From NCBI GenBank assembly GCA_016713535.1, contig JADJOY010000041.1:30561-94560 (forward strand): DNA of 64,000 bases. Reading direction: 5' to 3'. Each line of letters begins with the position of its first letter. The first letter of the stretch is position 1. The notes under the pieces are model-generated. The model saw nothing but the letters and a program-made list of their open reading frames with translations, was not told the origin of the DNA and did no database searches. Positions 1 to 7,785 of the stretch are shown piece by piece. This DNA comes from JADJOY01 sp016713535 [NCBI: Deltaproteobacteria bacterium] (lineage in GTDB: Bacteria > JADJOY01). Both the position numbers and the translations under genes were made by a program.

Positions 1-743
1 TGCACCGAGCGTGTGACCGGGATGCCGTCGGCGAAGCTCACGATCCACTCGGCGAGCTGGTACTCGGTGCGGTGGCGTTGCAGGATCCGCAGCAGGTCGG
101 CGCCGCGGATCCGGCCGGCGACGACGTCGGCATAGAGGACGTAGATCAGGGCGTCGCTCTCGACGTCGTCGCCGAACAGGGTCTCGTGCGCCCCCGCCGG
201 GAAGTCGAGGCGGTGCAGCAGTAGCCCCACCAGCTTGTACGCGAGCTGGGCCTTGAGCGCGCGCAGCCCGCCGCGCCGGACGTTCTGGACAGGGTCCTTG
301 AGCGTGAGCCCGTCGAACTCGACACCGTCGAGCAACATCTTGCGCTCGAGGACCGAGCGCAGCTTCGGCGGGCTCGCCGAGATGAAGTAGAGGGGCGCTT
401 CGATCGGCCGCTGGCCGGGTCCGCGGCGGAGCTCCTTCAAGAGCTGGGCGGTGCCCGGAAACGCGCGCTTGTCGATCGCGCCCTCGAAGGGGATCCGCAT
501 CAACCCCTTGAACGAGTCGAACTGGGTGTCGAGGTAGGTCTTGTCGACGTCCCAGATGTACACGTCACCGCGGAAGCCGGCGGGCAGCTCTCGATGATTG
601 ACGCGGTCGATGCCCAGCTCGGCGAGCGACGGGTCACCCGCGCCGGACCTCGACCGCGCCACCGCGATCTCGGCGGAGTGGCCGCTGGGGCCCGGGTTGC
701 CCGGCTCGCGCTCTGGACTGGCGTCACGCGGTCGGGTGGGCAT
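1..743 (-). CDS. App1-like HAD-fold phosphatase (partial, C-terminus outside window)
   Basis: The reading frame from ATG at 743 stays open to the window edge (247 codons seen). A DxDxT motif (DVDKTYLDT, about residues 65-73) follows an Arg/Ser-rich start, then FISASPP (about 120) and LFGDDVESD (about 185). These match the three HAD catalytic motifs of the App1/LNS2 phosphatidate phosphatase family. Known for the family: dephosphorylation of phosphatidic acid. The start overlaps the last 20 nt of gpsA, so it is likely the third gene of the plsB-like/gpsA/app1 operon, which would put synthesis and turnover of phosphatidic acid together. The activity is inferred from motifs and context. The 3' end is missing. 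Confidence 0.75.
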   Translation of the reverse strand, partial: MPTRPRDASPEREPGNPGPSGHSAEIAVARSRSGAGDPSLAELGIDRVNHRELPAGFRGDVYIWDVDKTYLDTQFDSFKGLMRIPFEGAIDKRAFPGTAQLLKELRRGPGQRPIEAPLYFISASPPKLRSVLERKMLLDGVEFDGLTLKDPVQNVRRGGLRALKAQLAYKLVGLLLHRLDFPAGAHETLFGDDVESDALIYVLYADVVAGRIRGADLLRILQRHRTEYQLAEWIVSFADGIPVTRSV

Positions 744-1782
744 TCGTCTCCATCGTCGGCGGGCGTGTCATGAGGCTCTCGAGAACCTCGCTCGTCGCGG
801 CGCCCTGGTAGAGCACCTGGTAGACACCCCGTGAGAGCGGCGCGTCGACCGGGGCCCGCTCCAGCAACGTGTGCAGCGCGTCGGCGGTCGGCACCCCCTC
901 GGCGAAGTGGCCCACTTCGCGCATCGCGGCTTCGACCTTGCGGCCATGCGCGATGAGCTCGCCGACGGCGAAGTTGGCGCTCTCGCGGCTCATGCCCGAG
1001 CCGATCAGATCGCCGATGCCGGCGATGCCGTTGAACGTGGCGGGGTCCGCCCCCATGCGCACGCCGATCCGGATCATCTCGGCGAGCCCGCGGGTCACGA
1101 TCAGCGACCGCGTGTTCTGACCCAACCCCATGCCTGCGACGAACCCCATCGCGAGCGAGAGCACGTTCTTCACCGCGGCGCCGATCTCGACGCCCACCAC
1201 GTCGGTCGAGCCGTAGACACGGAAGAAGGGTCTGACGAAGAAGCGCTGCGCGGTCTCGATCACCTCGGGATAGCGTGAGGCGATCACCGTCGCGCTCGGC
1301 TGCTGCGCCAGCACCTCGGGCGCCAGGTTGGGACCCGAGAGCACACCGAACCGCTTGCAGCAGGTCTCGTCGCGGATGATCTGGTCATCCGCGCGGCGCT
1401 GCCGCGCTTCGAGCCCTTTGGCGGTGTGGATGACGAGATGGTCGGCGCGGACGTGTGGGCCGAGGGCGGTCACGACCGCGCGCATCGCGGTCGACGGCAC
1501 CGCGAGCACCAGCGTGCTCGTCGCGCTCGCGAGCTCGCCGAGGTCGCTGGTGGCGTGGATCGCGCGGTCGAGGCGAACCTTCGGCAGCGAGCGCGAGTTG
1601 GTGTGCTTGGCGTGGATCTCGCGGATCACCGCGGGATCCACGTCCCACAGGATGGTGCCGTGGCCGGCGCCAGCCACGTGAGCGGCCAGGGTGGTCCCCC
1701 ACGAGCCTGCTCCAACGATTCCAACGGTGTCCGCCGGGGGGCGCGTCGCGATCTTGGTGCGTGCTCTCGTCGCCATGATCAA
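724..1782 (-). CDS. gpsA: NAD(P)-dependent glycerol-3-phosphate dehydrogenase
   Basis: Reduces dihydroxyacetone phosphate to sn-glycerol-3-phosphate, the glycerolipid backbone, in the cytosol. The Rossmann motif GAGSWG is at residues 24-29. The substrate-binding stretch EIGAAVKNV has the catalytic Lys at about 205, and GLAEM and GIGDLIGS follow as in GpsA. The 352 aa length is slightly above the usual 330-340 because of a short N-terminal extension. The ATG at 1782 overlaps the stop of the upstream acyltransferase gene in an ATGA, which supports this start; ATG at 1776 is possible. The gene makes the substrate of the acyltransferase encoded just upstream. Confidence 0.95.
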   Translation of the reverse strand: MIMATRARTKIATRPPADTVGIVGAGSWGTTLAAHVAGAGHGTILWDVDPAVIREIHAKHTNSRSLPKVRLDRAIHATSDLGELASATSTLVLAVPSTAMRAVVTALGPHVRADHLVIHTAKGLEARQRRADDQIIRDETCCKRFGVLSGPNLAPEVLAQQPSATVIASRYPEVIETAQRFFVRPFFRVYGSTDVVGVEIGAAVKNVLSLAMGFVAGMGLGQNTRSLIVTRGLAEMIRIGVRMGADPATFNGIAGIGDLIGSGMSRESANFAVGELIAHGRKVEAAMREVGHFAEGVPTADALHTLLERAPVDAPLSRGVYQVLYQGAATSEVLESLMTRPPTMETNAHPTA

Positions 1783-3374
1783 AGCCCGTAGGGGAGGGTG
1801 CGATTCGAGTAGTAGAGCAGCAAGCCGGGATCGGTGGGGAAGACGCGGTCGCCTCGGCGCGTGGCGGGCGGCGTGGTGTGGTAGACGCCGAAGAGCTTGA
1901 GCCCTTCGCTCACCACCGCCTGTGCGTCCCAGCCCAGGCGCTCCTCTCCGTAGCGGACCTTCTCCTCCTTCACGAGCTTCTTGAGCTTGGCCAGCAGGCG
2001 CTCGGTGCGCGTGTGGACCTCGAGGAGCGGGAAGCCCTCGCTCTGTAGCGCGCTCTCACGCAGCAGGCGGTAGAGATCGAGCTTCGGATGTCTTTCCTTG
2101 CACATCTGGAAGAGCACCGCCGCCAGCAGGTGCGTTGCGAGCAGGGTGTTGTCCCTCGCGAAGGTGCGCATCACCGCGTCGCCGAGCTCGCGCGTGTACT
2201 CGGCGTCGCGCGCCTCGTCAGGGTGCACCTCGCCGTTCGACATGACGTAGCGCGAGATGTCGATGGGGCGACCGCGGTGGTCGACGCTCGTGCCGTCGGG
2301 CAGAACGCGGTTGCCGAACGGGTCGAGCGGCTCCGAGAACGTCACGTAGATCCGTGAATCGAGGCTGATCAAGCTGCGCAGGAAGTTGAGGATCCGGCCC
2401 GGCTTCGAGAACTCGTCGTCGGTGATGATGTAGCGCGCCTTGCCGGCTTCCTTGAGGCTGTCCTCGATGAGGGTCTCGGCCTCCAGCACCAGGGAGTACG
2501 AGAGCGTGCAGGGCACGACGAAGATCTTCGGCTTCTTTTTGCGGTTGCGCAGGTTGTTCTGGTACGCGAGCACTCCGGTGCCGAGGAGGCCGAGCTTGAG
2601 CTTGCGCTCCAGCGCGCCCGAGCGGCTGCGGGTCCCACCCGGGAAGAACAGGTTGTGGATCCCCATCTCGAGGGTGTAGGTCGCGTACTCCTTGAGCGTG
2701 TCCTTGTAGAGGTCGTCGCGCTTGAGGCGGTCGACCTTGTACGCGCCCAGGTTGTGCATGAAGTAGCCGATGATCGGGTTGGTGAAGAGGTTGAGCCCGG
2801 CGCCGTACGTGAAAGGCGGCAGCCCGACCTTGAAGAGCGAGTAGCCGATCACCGGTGAGTCCATGTTGCTCAGGTGGGTAGGCACCAGGATGACGGTGCC
2901 GATCTCGATGAGCTTGGAGATCGTGTCGAGCTCGCCGCGCACGATCAGGTGGTCGTCCAGGCTCGCGAGGCTGTCGAAGCCCGAGAGCAGCCGGGTCGGC
3001 GACATGGTGTTGAGCAGACCCGAGAGCGCGTACGGGATCACCTTGGTCGCGACCCGGTACACCTTGGGGTCGAAGTTGCCGATGATCTCCTGGAGGTAGC
3101 GGTGGATGACGCTGCCGAGGATGTCGCGTAGCTCGCGGTCCGACGCCCGCGAGAGCCGCTTCGAGACGCCTTTCCAGAACGCGGCGTCGGACTTCCAGGT
3201 CGGGCTCGATCGGTGGGTATCGAGCCGGCGGCGCTCGTGGTAGAGCGCGTCGTTCACGACCGTGGCCAGATCGAAGTTCGGGTCACGCTCGGTGAGGGCG
3301 TCTTTCGCCGCCAGCACGCGGGATTGGACCTCGATCAGGACCGCTTCCTTCTCGGCAGGTGAAAGTGCGCGCAT
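1779..3374 (-). CDS. plsB: Glycerol-3-phosphate acyltransferase (PlsB-like)
   Basis: A 531 aa acyltransferase of the PlsB/PlsC superfamily. The acyltransferase block I HxxxxD is HLSNMD (H167, D172) and block III is FFPGGTRSRSG (about 243-253). YKVDR lies between them as in GPATs. PlsB enzymes put the first acyl chain on glycerol-3-phosphate at the inner membrane, and gpsA directly downstream supplies that substrate. ATG at 3374 is chosen because AGGAG lies 8 nt upstream and the frame further upstream is Arg-rich and non-conserved. The protein is shorter than E. coli PlsB (about 800 aa), so lysophosphatidate acylation cannot be excluded. Confidence 0.82.
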   Translation of the reverse strand: MRALSPAEKEAVLIEVQSRVLAAKDALTERDPNFDLATVVNDALYHERRRLDTHRSSPTWKSDAAFWKGVSKRLSRASDRELRDILGSVIHRYLQEIIGNFDPKVYRVATKVIPYALSGLLNTMSPTRLLSGFDSLASLDDHLIVRGELDTISKLIEIGTVILVPTHLSNMDSPVIGYSLFKVGLPPFTYGAGLNLFTNPIIGYFMHNLGAYKVDRLKRDDLYKDTLKEYATYTLEMGIHNLFFPGGTRSRSGALERKLKLGLLGTGVLAYQNNLRNRKKKPKIFVVPCTLSYSLVLEAETLIEDSLKEAGKARYIITDDEFSKPGRILNFLRSLISLDSRIYVTFSEPLDPFGNRVLPDGTSVDHRGRPIDISRYVMSNGEVHPDEARDAEYTRELGDAVMRTFARDNTLLATHLLAAVLFQMCKERHPKLDLYRLLRESALQSEGFPLLEVHTRTERLLAKLKKLVKEEKVRYGEERLGWDAQAVVSEGLKLFGVYHTTPPATRRGDRVFPTDPGLLLYYSNRTLPYGL

Positions 3375-3507
3375 CGCGGCGCTCCTCGTGGCTCGGGTTG
3401 GGAGAGGGGCCCGCGACGGTGGGGCGCGCCGAGCCTCGGAGCGGCGTTGCCGCGACCTCCCCCGGGGCATAGGATGGCCCGCTCTTCGGCCCGAGGGGAA
3501 GCTACAC

Positions 3508-4659
3508 GTGGAATCGTCGTTGATCGATCTGCCCGATGACGTGATCGCCATCCGCGACACGGTGCGGCGCTTCGTCTACGAGCAGGTGATCCCGCGCGAG
3601 CACGAGATCGAAGAGCAGGCGCTCGTCCCACCCGACATCGTGCAACGGATGCGCGAGCTCGGGCTCTTCGGGCTCACGATCCCCGAAGCGTACGGGGGGA
3701 TGGGGCTCGGCTCGCTCGCGTACGCCGTGGTGTCGGGTGAGATCTCGAAGGCGAACAGTGCGGTCCGCACCTACATCACGGTCAACAACTCGATCGGTTA
3801 CAAGGCGATCCTCCTGGGCGGCAGCGACCAGCAGCGCCGCGAGTACCTGCCGCGCCTGGCGCGCGGCGAGTTCCTGACCTCGTTCGCGCTCACCGAGCCG
3901 GGCGCCGGGAGCGACGCCCAGGGCATCCAGACCTCCGCCGTGAGACGCGGCGACCGGTGGATCCTGAACGGCCGCAAGCACTACATCAGCCATGCGCACC
4001 GCGCCGAGCTGTTCACCGTGTTCGCGGTGACGGACAAGGAGAGGCGCGCGCGCGGCGGTATCTCCGCGTTCCTCGTGCCGAAGGGCTCGCCCGGACTCTC
4101 GCTCGGCAAGCAACAGGAGATGATGGGGGGACGGGGATCGCACCCGGGTGAGGTGGTGTTCGAGGACTGCGAGGTGCCGTCCGAGAACCTCCTCGGTGAG
4201 GTCGGCTACGGCTTCAAGCTCATCCAGGCGTGCCTGAACGACGGTCGCCTGAATCTCGCCGCGTGCGCGATCGGAGCCGCCGAGCGGCTCCTCGAGATGG
4301 GCACCGAGTACGCGAAGATCCGGCATGCGTTCGGCGCACCGATCGGCGCCAACCAGGGCATCCAGTGGATGCTCGCCGACAGCGCCACCGAGCTCGAGGC
4401 CGCGCGCGCTGGTGTACGCGACCGCGCGGGCGAAGGACGCGGAGCGCAACGTCGACCAGGAGTGCGCCATGGCGAAGCTCTTCGCCACCGAGATGGTGAA
4501 CCGCGTCGCCGATCGGGTGCTCCAGATCCACGGAGGCGCCGGCTACACGAAGGGCTACCGATCGAACGCTTCTATCGCGACGTGCGCATGCTCACGATCG
4601 TGGAGGGCACGAGCGAGATCCAGCGTCGCTCGATCGCCCGATTCCTTCTCGGGTTCTGA
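3508..4659 (+). CDS. Acyl-CoA dehydrogenase (two compensating frameshifts)
   Basis: FAD-dependent alpha,beta-dehydrogenation of an acyl-CoA thioester. Seen in order: N-terminal helical domain, FALTEPGAGSD (FAD/substrate motif), GRKHYISHA, the RxAFG-type stretch RHAFGAPIGANQGIQW, then QIHGGAGYTKGY, and a C-terminus with the typical catalytic-base region IVEGTSEIQR. GTG at 3508 has GAGGGG 8 nt upstream. The middle reads correctly only in another frame between about 4407 and 4557. The first shift is in a GCGCGC run (about 2 nt missing before LVYATARAKD); the second is one C missing before PIERFYRDVR. The net effect is in frame, so an uncorrected translation has a wrong internal segment of about 50 residues. 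Probably sequence error. Confidence 0.85.
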   Translation: MESSLIDLPDDVIAIRDTVRRFVYEQVIPREHEIEEQALVPPDIVQRMRELGLFGLTIPEAYGGMGLGSLAYAVVSGEISKANSAVRTYITVNNSIGYKAILLGGSDQQRREYLPRLARGEFLTSFALTEPGAGSDAQGIQTSAVRRGDRWILNGRKHYISHAHRAELFTVFAVTDKERRARGGISAFLVPKGSPGLSLGKQQEMMGGRGSHPGEVVFEDCEVPSENLLGEVGYGFKLIQACLNDGRLNLAACAIGAAERLLEMGTEYAKIRHAFGAPIGANQGIQWMLADSATELEAARAGVRDRAGEGRGAQRRPGVRHGEALRHRDGEPRRRSGAPDPRRRRLHEGLPIERFYRDVRMLTIVEGTSEIQRRSIARFLLGF

Positions 4660-4694
4660 CTCGGATCCCGAACCCGTCCCGCCCAGGAGCTGCC

Positions 4695-5249
4695 ATGGAG
4701 ATCGTGCCGACCGAGCTGCCCGGTGTGTTGCTGATCCAGCCGAGAGTGCACCGCGACGAGCGCGGGTTCTTCCTGGAGAGCTTCCGCGACGACGCGCTGC
4801 GCGCCGCGGGCGTCACCGCGCCGTTCGTACAGGGCAACCATTCGCGCTCGGTGAAGGGCACCCTGCGGGGCTTGCACTTCCAGGTCCACCCGGGCCAGGC
4901 GAAGCTGGTGCGCTGCACGCGTGGCGCGGTGTGGGACGTGGTGGTCGACATCCGCCCGCGCTCGGCGACGTTCGGGCGCTGGATGTCGCAGCTCCTCGAC
5001 GACGAAGGGCATCAGCAGCTCTTCATCCCGGTCGGTTTCGCGCACGGCTTCTGTGTCCTCTCCGACGAGGCGGACTTCATCTATCGGGTGAGCAATTACT
5101 ACGACCCGGCGACCGAGTCCGGGATCGCGTGGGACGATCCCGATCTCGCGATCCCGTGGCCCGACCCCAAGCCGATCCTTTCCAAGCGCGACCTCGGCTT
5201 GCCACGCCTCACCGAGGTCAAGGACCGGCTTCCGGACGTGGCGGTCTGA
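4695..5249 (+). CDS. rfbC: dTDP-4-dehydrorhamnose 3,5-epimerase
   Basis: Epimerises C3 and C5 of dTDP-4-keto-6-deoxyglucose in dTDP-L-rhamnose synthesis for surface polysaccharide. At 184 aa it has the RmlC size. The signature GTLRGLHFQ contains the catalytic His, KLVRCTRGAVWDVVVDIR follows, and IPVGFAHGFCVLSDEADFIYRVSNYY holds the catalytic Tyr region. An AGGAG sits 6 nt before the ATG. The other rhamnose genes (rfbABD) are not in the window, so it may work with unlinked genes or in another deoxysugar pathway. It lies 35 nt after the acyl-CoA dehydrogenase and may share its transcript. Confidence 0.93.
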   Translation: MEIVPTELPGVLLIQPRVHRDERGFFLESFRDDALRAAGVTAPFVQGNHSRSVKGTLRGLHFQVHPGQAKLVRCTRGAVWDVVVDIRPRSATFGRWMSQLLDDEGHQQLFIPVGFAHGFCVLSDEADFIYRVSNYYDPATESGIAWDDPDLAIPWPDPKPILSKRDLGLPRLTEVKDRLPDVAV

Positions 5250-5285
5250 GCGAGCGCTCGGGGCGCGAGAAGCGGAGCGCTGCGG

Positions 5286-5741
5286 ATGCTGCTCGTGCTC
5301 GCCCGACACGGCGAGGCGCTCGACGCGTCGAGCGATCGGCTCCGCCCACTCAGCGCCGGAGGGCGCCAGGACGTCGAGCGCGTCGCGAGCGTGATCGCGG
5401 CCCAGGGCGTGCGGGTGACGCGAGTGATCCACAGCGGCCGGTCGCGTGCCGCGCAGACCGCGGAGATCTGGGCGCGCCGGGTCGCGCCAGGCGTGAGCCT
5501 CGAGATCGATCCGCGCCTCGACCCCGACGAGGATCCGGCTCCGGTCGCCGCGTGGCTCGCACACGTGAGCACCGACATCTTGCTGGTCGGCCATCTGCCG
5601 AGCTTGCCTCGCCTCGCCGGACGGCTGCTGCGCGGCGCGAACGAGGCGCCGCCGTTCGCGAGCTTCCGCCCCGGAACGGCGCTGTTGCTCGAACGCGGAC
5701 CTTCCGGGACCTGGCGCCGCTCGGTACAGGTCGACCCGTGA
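5286..5741 (+). CDS. sixA: SixA-type phosphohistidine phosphatase
   Basis: A short histidine-phosphatase (151 aa) with the catalytic LARHGEA at the extreme N-terminus. IHSGRSRAAQTAEI (second Arg) and LLVGHLPSLPRLAG (second His) follow, the order seen in SixA. SixA removes phosphate from phosphohistidine on HPt or PTS domains. The same fold also covers other small phosphatases, so the substrate is inferred. It starts 36 nt after rfbC and converges on the lipoprotein gene that ends at 5807. Confidence 0.85.
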   Translation: MLLVLARHGEALDASSDRLRPLSAGGRQDVERVASVIAAQGVRVTRVIHSGRSRAAQTAEIWARRVAPGVSLEIDPRLDPDEDPAPVAAWLAHVSTDILLVGHLPSLPRLAGRLLRGANEAPPFASFRPGTALLLERGPSGTWRRSVQVDP

Positions 5742-5806
5742 ACCCACGTCACGTGGGAACGATCGACCGAGCGAGCGGGTGAGGGGGGCCGCCGCGAGGC
5801 GGTGGC

Positions 5807-6607
5807 TCAGTTCACGGGCGTCGCGCTCAGGCGCTCGAATCGGATCACGCGCTTGCCGATGGTGCGCTGGTCCGCGAGGTCGAGCGCGCCGGTCTTGATC
5901 GAGCCGCTCCACTCCGCCTCGACGAAGCTCGAGCTGTTCTGCAGGTCGACGCGGGTCTTGAGGATCCGCGCGCTCGTCGGATCGACGAAGACGGTCCATC
6001 GGTCGGCGGGGGTCGCGCCCGCATCCGCGCGGAAACCGAGCGAGAGCGCCACGGCGGGGCGGCCGTCGGGCAAGGTGACCGGGCCCTTCTCCGCGAGGCG
6101 CACGCCCGGATCGTGGAGCTGAAACGGCAGCAACAGCCAGAACGAGTCGTTGTTGATTCGCTCGACCACGCGGCGCACCAGCTCGGGCGACTGCTGCTCA
6201 CCGTTCACGCGCACGTCGCCGGTTCGCCGGATGCGGTCGACCCTGGCCGCGAGCCGGCCCGGTGGGAGCGTGAGGCCGATCGCCTTCCACGAGCGGGTCT
6301 GATCGTCGAGGAAGGGTGAGCGCGCGAACGTCATCGCGTCGGTTTCGTACAGACACGGTCCACCCGCGAGCGCCATGACGTGGTGGAAGCGCGCCTTCTC
6401 GGCGCCGTCCTCGTAGCTCACGAAATCGAACGCCAGCGTCCGCGTCCGCTCGAAGGCGTCGTGCCCGCCGTAGGCGGCGGCGACTCGTTCGGCCCAGTGC
6501 TCGCCGCTCGCCGCGCCCGGCTCGCGCTTCTGGCATGCGATCCCCGCGGCCAGCACCGCGGCCAGTAGCACGATGATCCCGATCCGTTCGGCTCTCCGAC
6601 TCGCCAT
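5807..6607 (-). CDS. Putative lipoprotein of unknown function
   Basis: 266 aa. A hydrophobic leader (IGIIVLLAAVLAAGIAC) ends in a lipobox-like LAAGIAC, so export and lipidation are predicted. The mature part has FDFVSYEDGAEKARFHHV, a VDRIRRTGDVRVNG stretch and KTRVDLQNSSSFVEAEWSGS, and reads as beta-rich, like LolA-type or outer-membrane lipoprotein-sorting folds. I do not recognise the family with confidence. The start at 6607 is preceded by GGAGTACGAGGA. It lies 29 nt downstream of the thioredoxin/CcdA fusion gene on the same strand, probably in one operon. Confidence 0.75.
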   Translation of the reverse strand: MASRRAERIGIIVLLAAVLAAGIACQKREPGAASGEHWAERVAAAYGGHDAFERTRTLAFDFVSYEDGAEKARFHHVMALAGGPCLYETDAMTFARSPFLDDQTRSWKAIGLTLPPGRLAARVDRIRRTGDVRVNGEQQSPELVRRVVERINNDSFWLLLPFQLHDPGVRLAEKGPVTLPDGRPAVALSLGFRADAGATPADRWTVFVDPTSARILKTRVDLQNSSSFVEAEWSGSIKTGALDLADQRTIGKRVIRFERLSATPVN

Positions 6608-6636
6608 TCCTCGTACTCCTCTCGGCGCCACCGTCC

Positions 6637-7785
6637 TCACCACCGTAGCCGCTCGGGCGCCGCGAGCAACAGGATCCCGAGCACGAGCACCACGAGGCCG
6701 CTCACCAGCTTCAGCCATCGTCCGCCGGTCGTGTCGAGCTTGCGACGGCTCAACGTGATCGTGACCAGCGCGACCATCAGCGTGTCGTCGGCGACGTAAG
6801 CGACGTTGTAGAGGACCAGATAGGCGTAGCGCGCGAGCGGATCGAGCGCCTGAAGTCCCAGGATCTGCGTGTAGAGCGCGGGCAGCCCCGCGGTGCACAG
6901 CAGTTCCACGACGTTTACCAGAACCGCGAGAACGAAGGCGCCGGCGAGCGCCGGGCCGAGGGCCTCGGCGTTCACGATCTTACGCACCCGGGTGTAGATG
7001 CCGGGCTTCGCCGCCTCCGGAATGCTGAGCGAGGGCCCACGTCCGAACGCGACGGCGTCCTTGACGTGGATGGTCCCGATCGCGAGCGCGATCACACCGA
7101 GCGCCACCTGCACCGCGCGCGACAGGCCGACCAGCAGGAACACGTTCAGCCACGCGGCCATGAACGCAAAGTAGGCGAGTCCGCTCACCATCACGAAGGT
7201 GCCTGCGATCAGCACGATCCTGCGCCTGTCCCGGAGGTTCACCAGGATCGAGAGCAGGAACAGGAGCACCCACATCGCGCACGGGTTGAACCCGTCGACC
7301 AGCCCCAGCACCACCGTGAAGAGCGGGAGCCCGAGGTCCTCCACTCGGACGCGCCCCAGCCCGATCACGTCGACGCCAGTGTCCTCCGAGCGCTCGTCGT
7401 CGAGGCCCGCCACCAGCGCTTCGATGCGGCGGCCGGTCGTGATGGCGTCGTCGAAGCCGACCCACACCGTCCCGCACATCGCGAAGGTCGGCACGCTGAC
7501 TCCTGCGAAGCGCTCCCGGGCAGCGAGCGCACGCAGCGAGTCGAGAGCGTCGCGCTCGTGCTCCACGTCGTGCACCACCACCTCGATCCCCGGCTGGAGT
7601 CGCCGCAGATCGGCGAGGAAGCGACGTGCCTCCTCGCAGTGGGGGCACCCGGCCCTACTCCAGACTTCGATCCGCTCGCAGCGCGCCGCGTTCGCCGGAG
7701 AAGCCGCGAGCGCCCAGCTCAAGACGCTGGCCAGCGCGAGCCATCCCCAGCGCGAACGGTGTCCGAGCCGCGAGGTCCGCCTCAG
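6637..7785 (-). CDS. Thioredoxin-like domain fused to CcdA/DsbD-like membrane domain
   Basis: About 382 aa. A signal-like segment (WGWLALASVLSWALAASPA) precedes a thioredoxin/glutaredoxin-like domain with the redox motif AGCPHCEEA. Then come about six membrane helices starting with VLGLVDGFNPCAMWVLLFLL. The NPC Cys in the first helix and a Cys in VELLCTAGLP match the Cys pair that carries electrons in CcdA/DsbD-type proteins. Likely role: moving reducing power across the inner membrane to extracytoplasmic thiols. No ATG, GTG or TTG lies at the right place. CTG at 7785 would overlap the upstream stop (CTGA), like other gene joints here, and keeps the signal segment; I use it as the start. Confidence 0.75.
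   Translation of the reverse strand: MRRTSRLGHRSRWGWLALASVLSWALAASPANAARCERIEVWSRAGCPHCEEARRFLADLRRLQPGIEVVVHDVEHERDALDSLRALAARERFAGVSVPTFAMCGTVWVGFDDAITTGRRIEALVAGLDDERSEDTGVDVIGLGRVRVEDLGLPLFTVVLGLVDGFNPCAMWVLLFLLSILVNLRDRRRIVLIAGTFVMVSGLAYFAFMAAWLNVFLLVGLSRAVQVALGVIALAIGTIHVKDAVAFGRGPSLSIPEAAKPGIYTRVRKIVNAEALGPALAGAFVLAVLVNVVELLCTAGLPALYTQILGLQALDPLARYAYLVLYNVAYVADDTLMVALVTITLSRRKLDTTGGRWLKLVSGLVVLVLGILLLAAPERLRW

Noticed and set aside
4325-5782. A 485-codon plus-strand frame spanning from the acyl-CoA dehydrogenase through rfbC and sixA
   Set aside because: Only its first about 50 codons are real coding (the shifted middle of the dehydrogenase). The rest is out of frame with rfbC and sixA.
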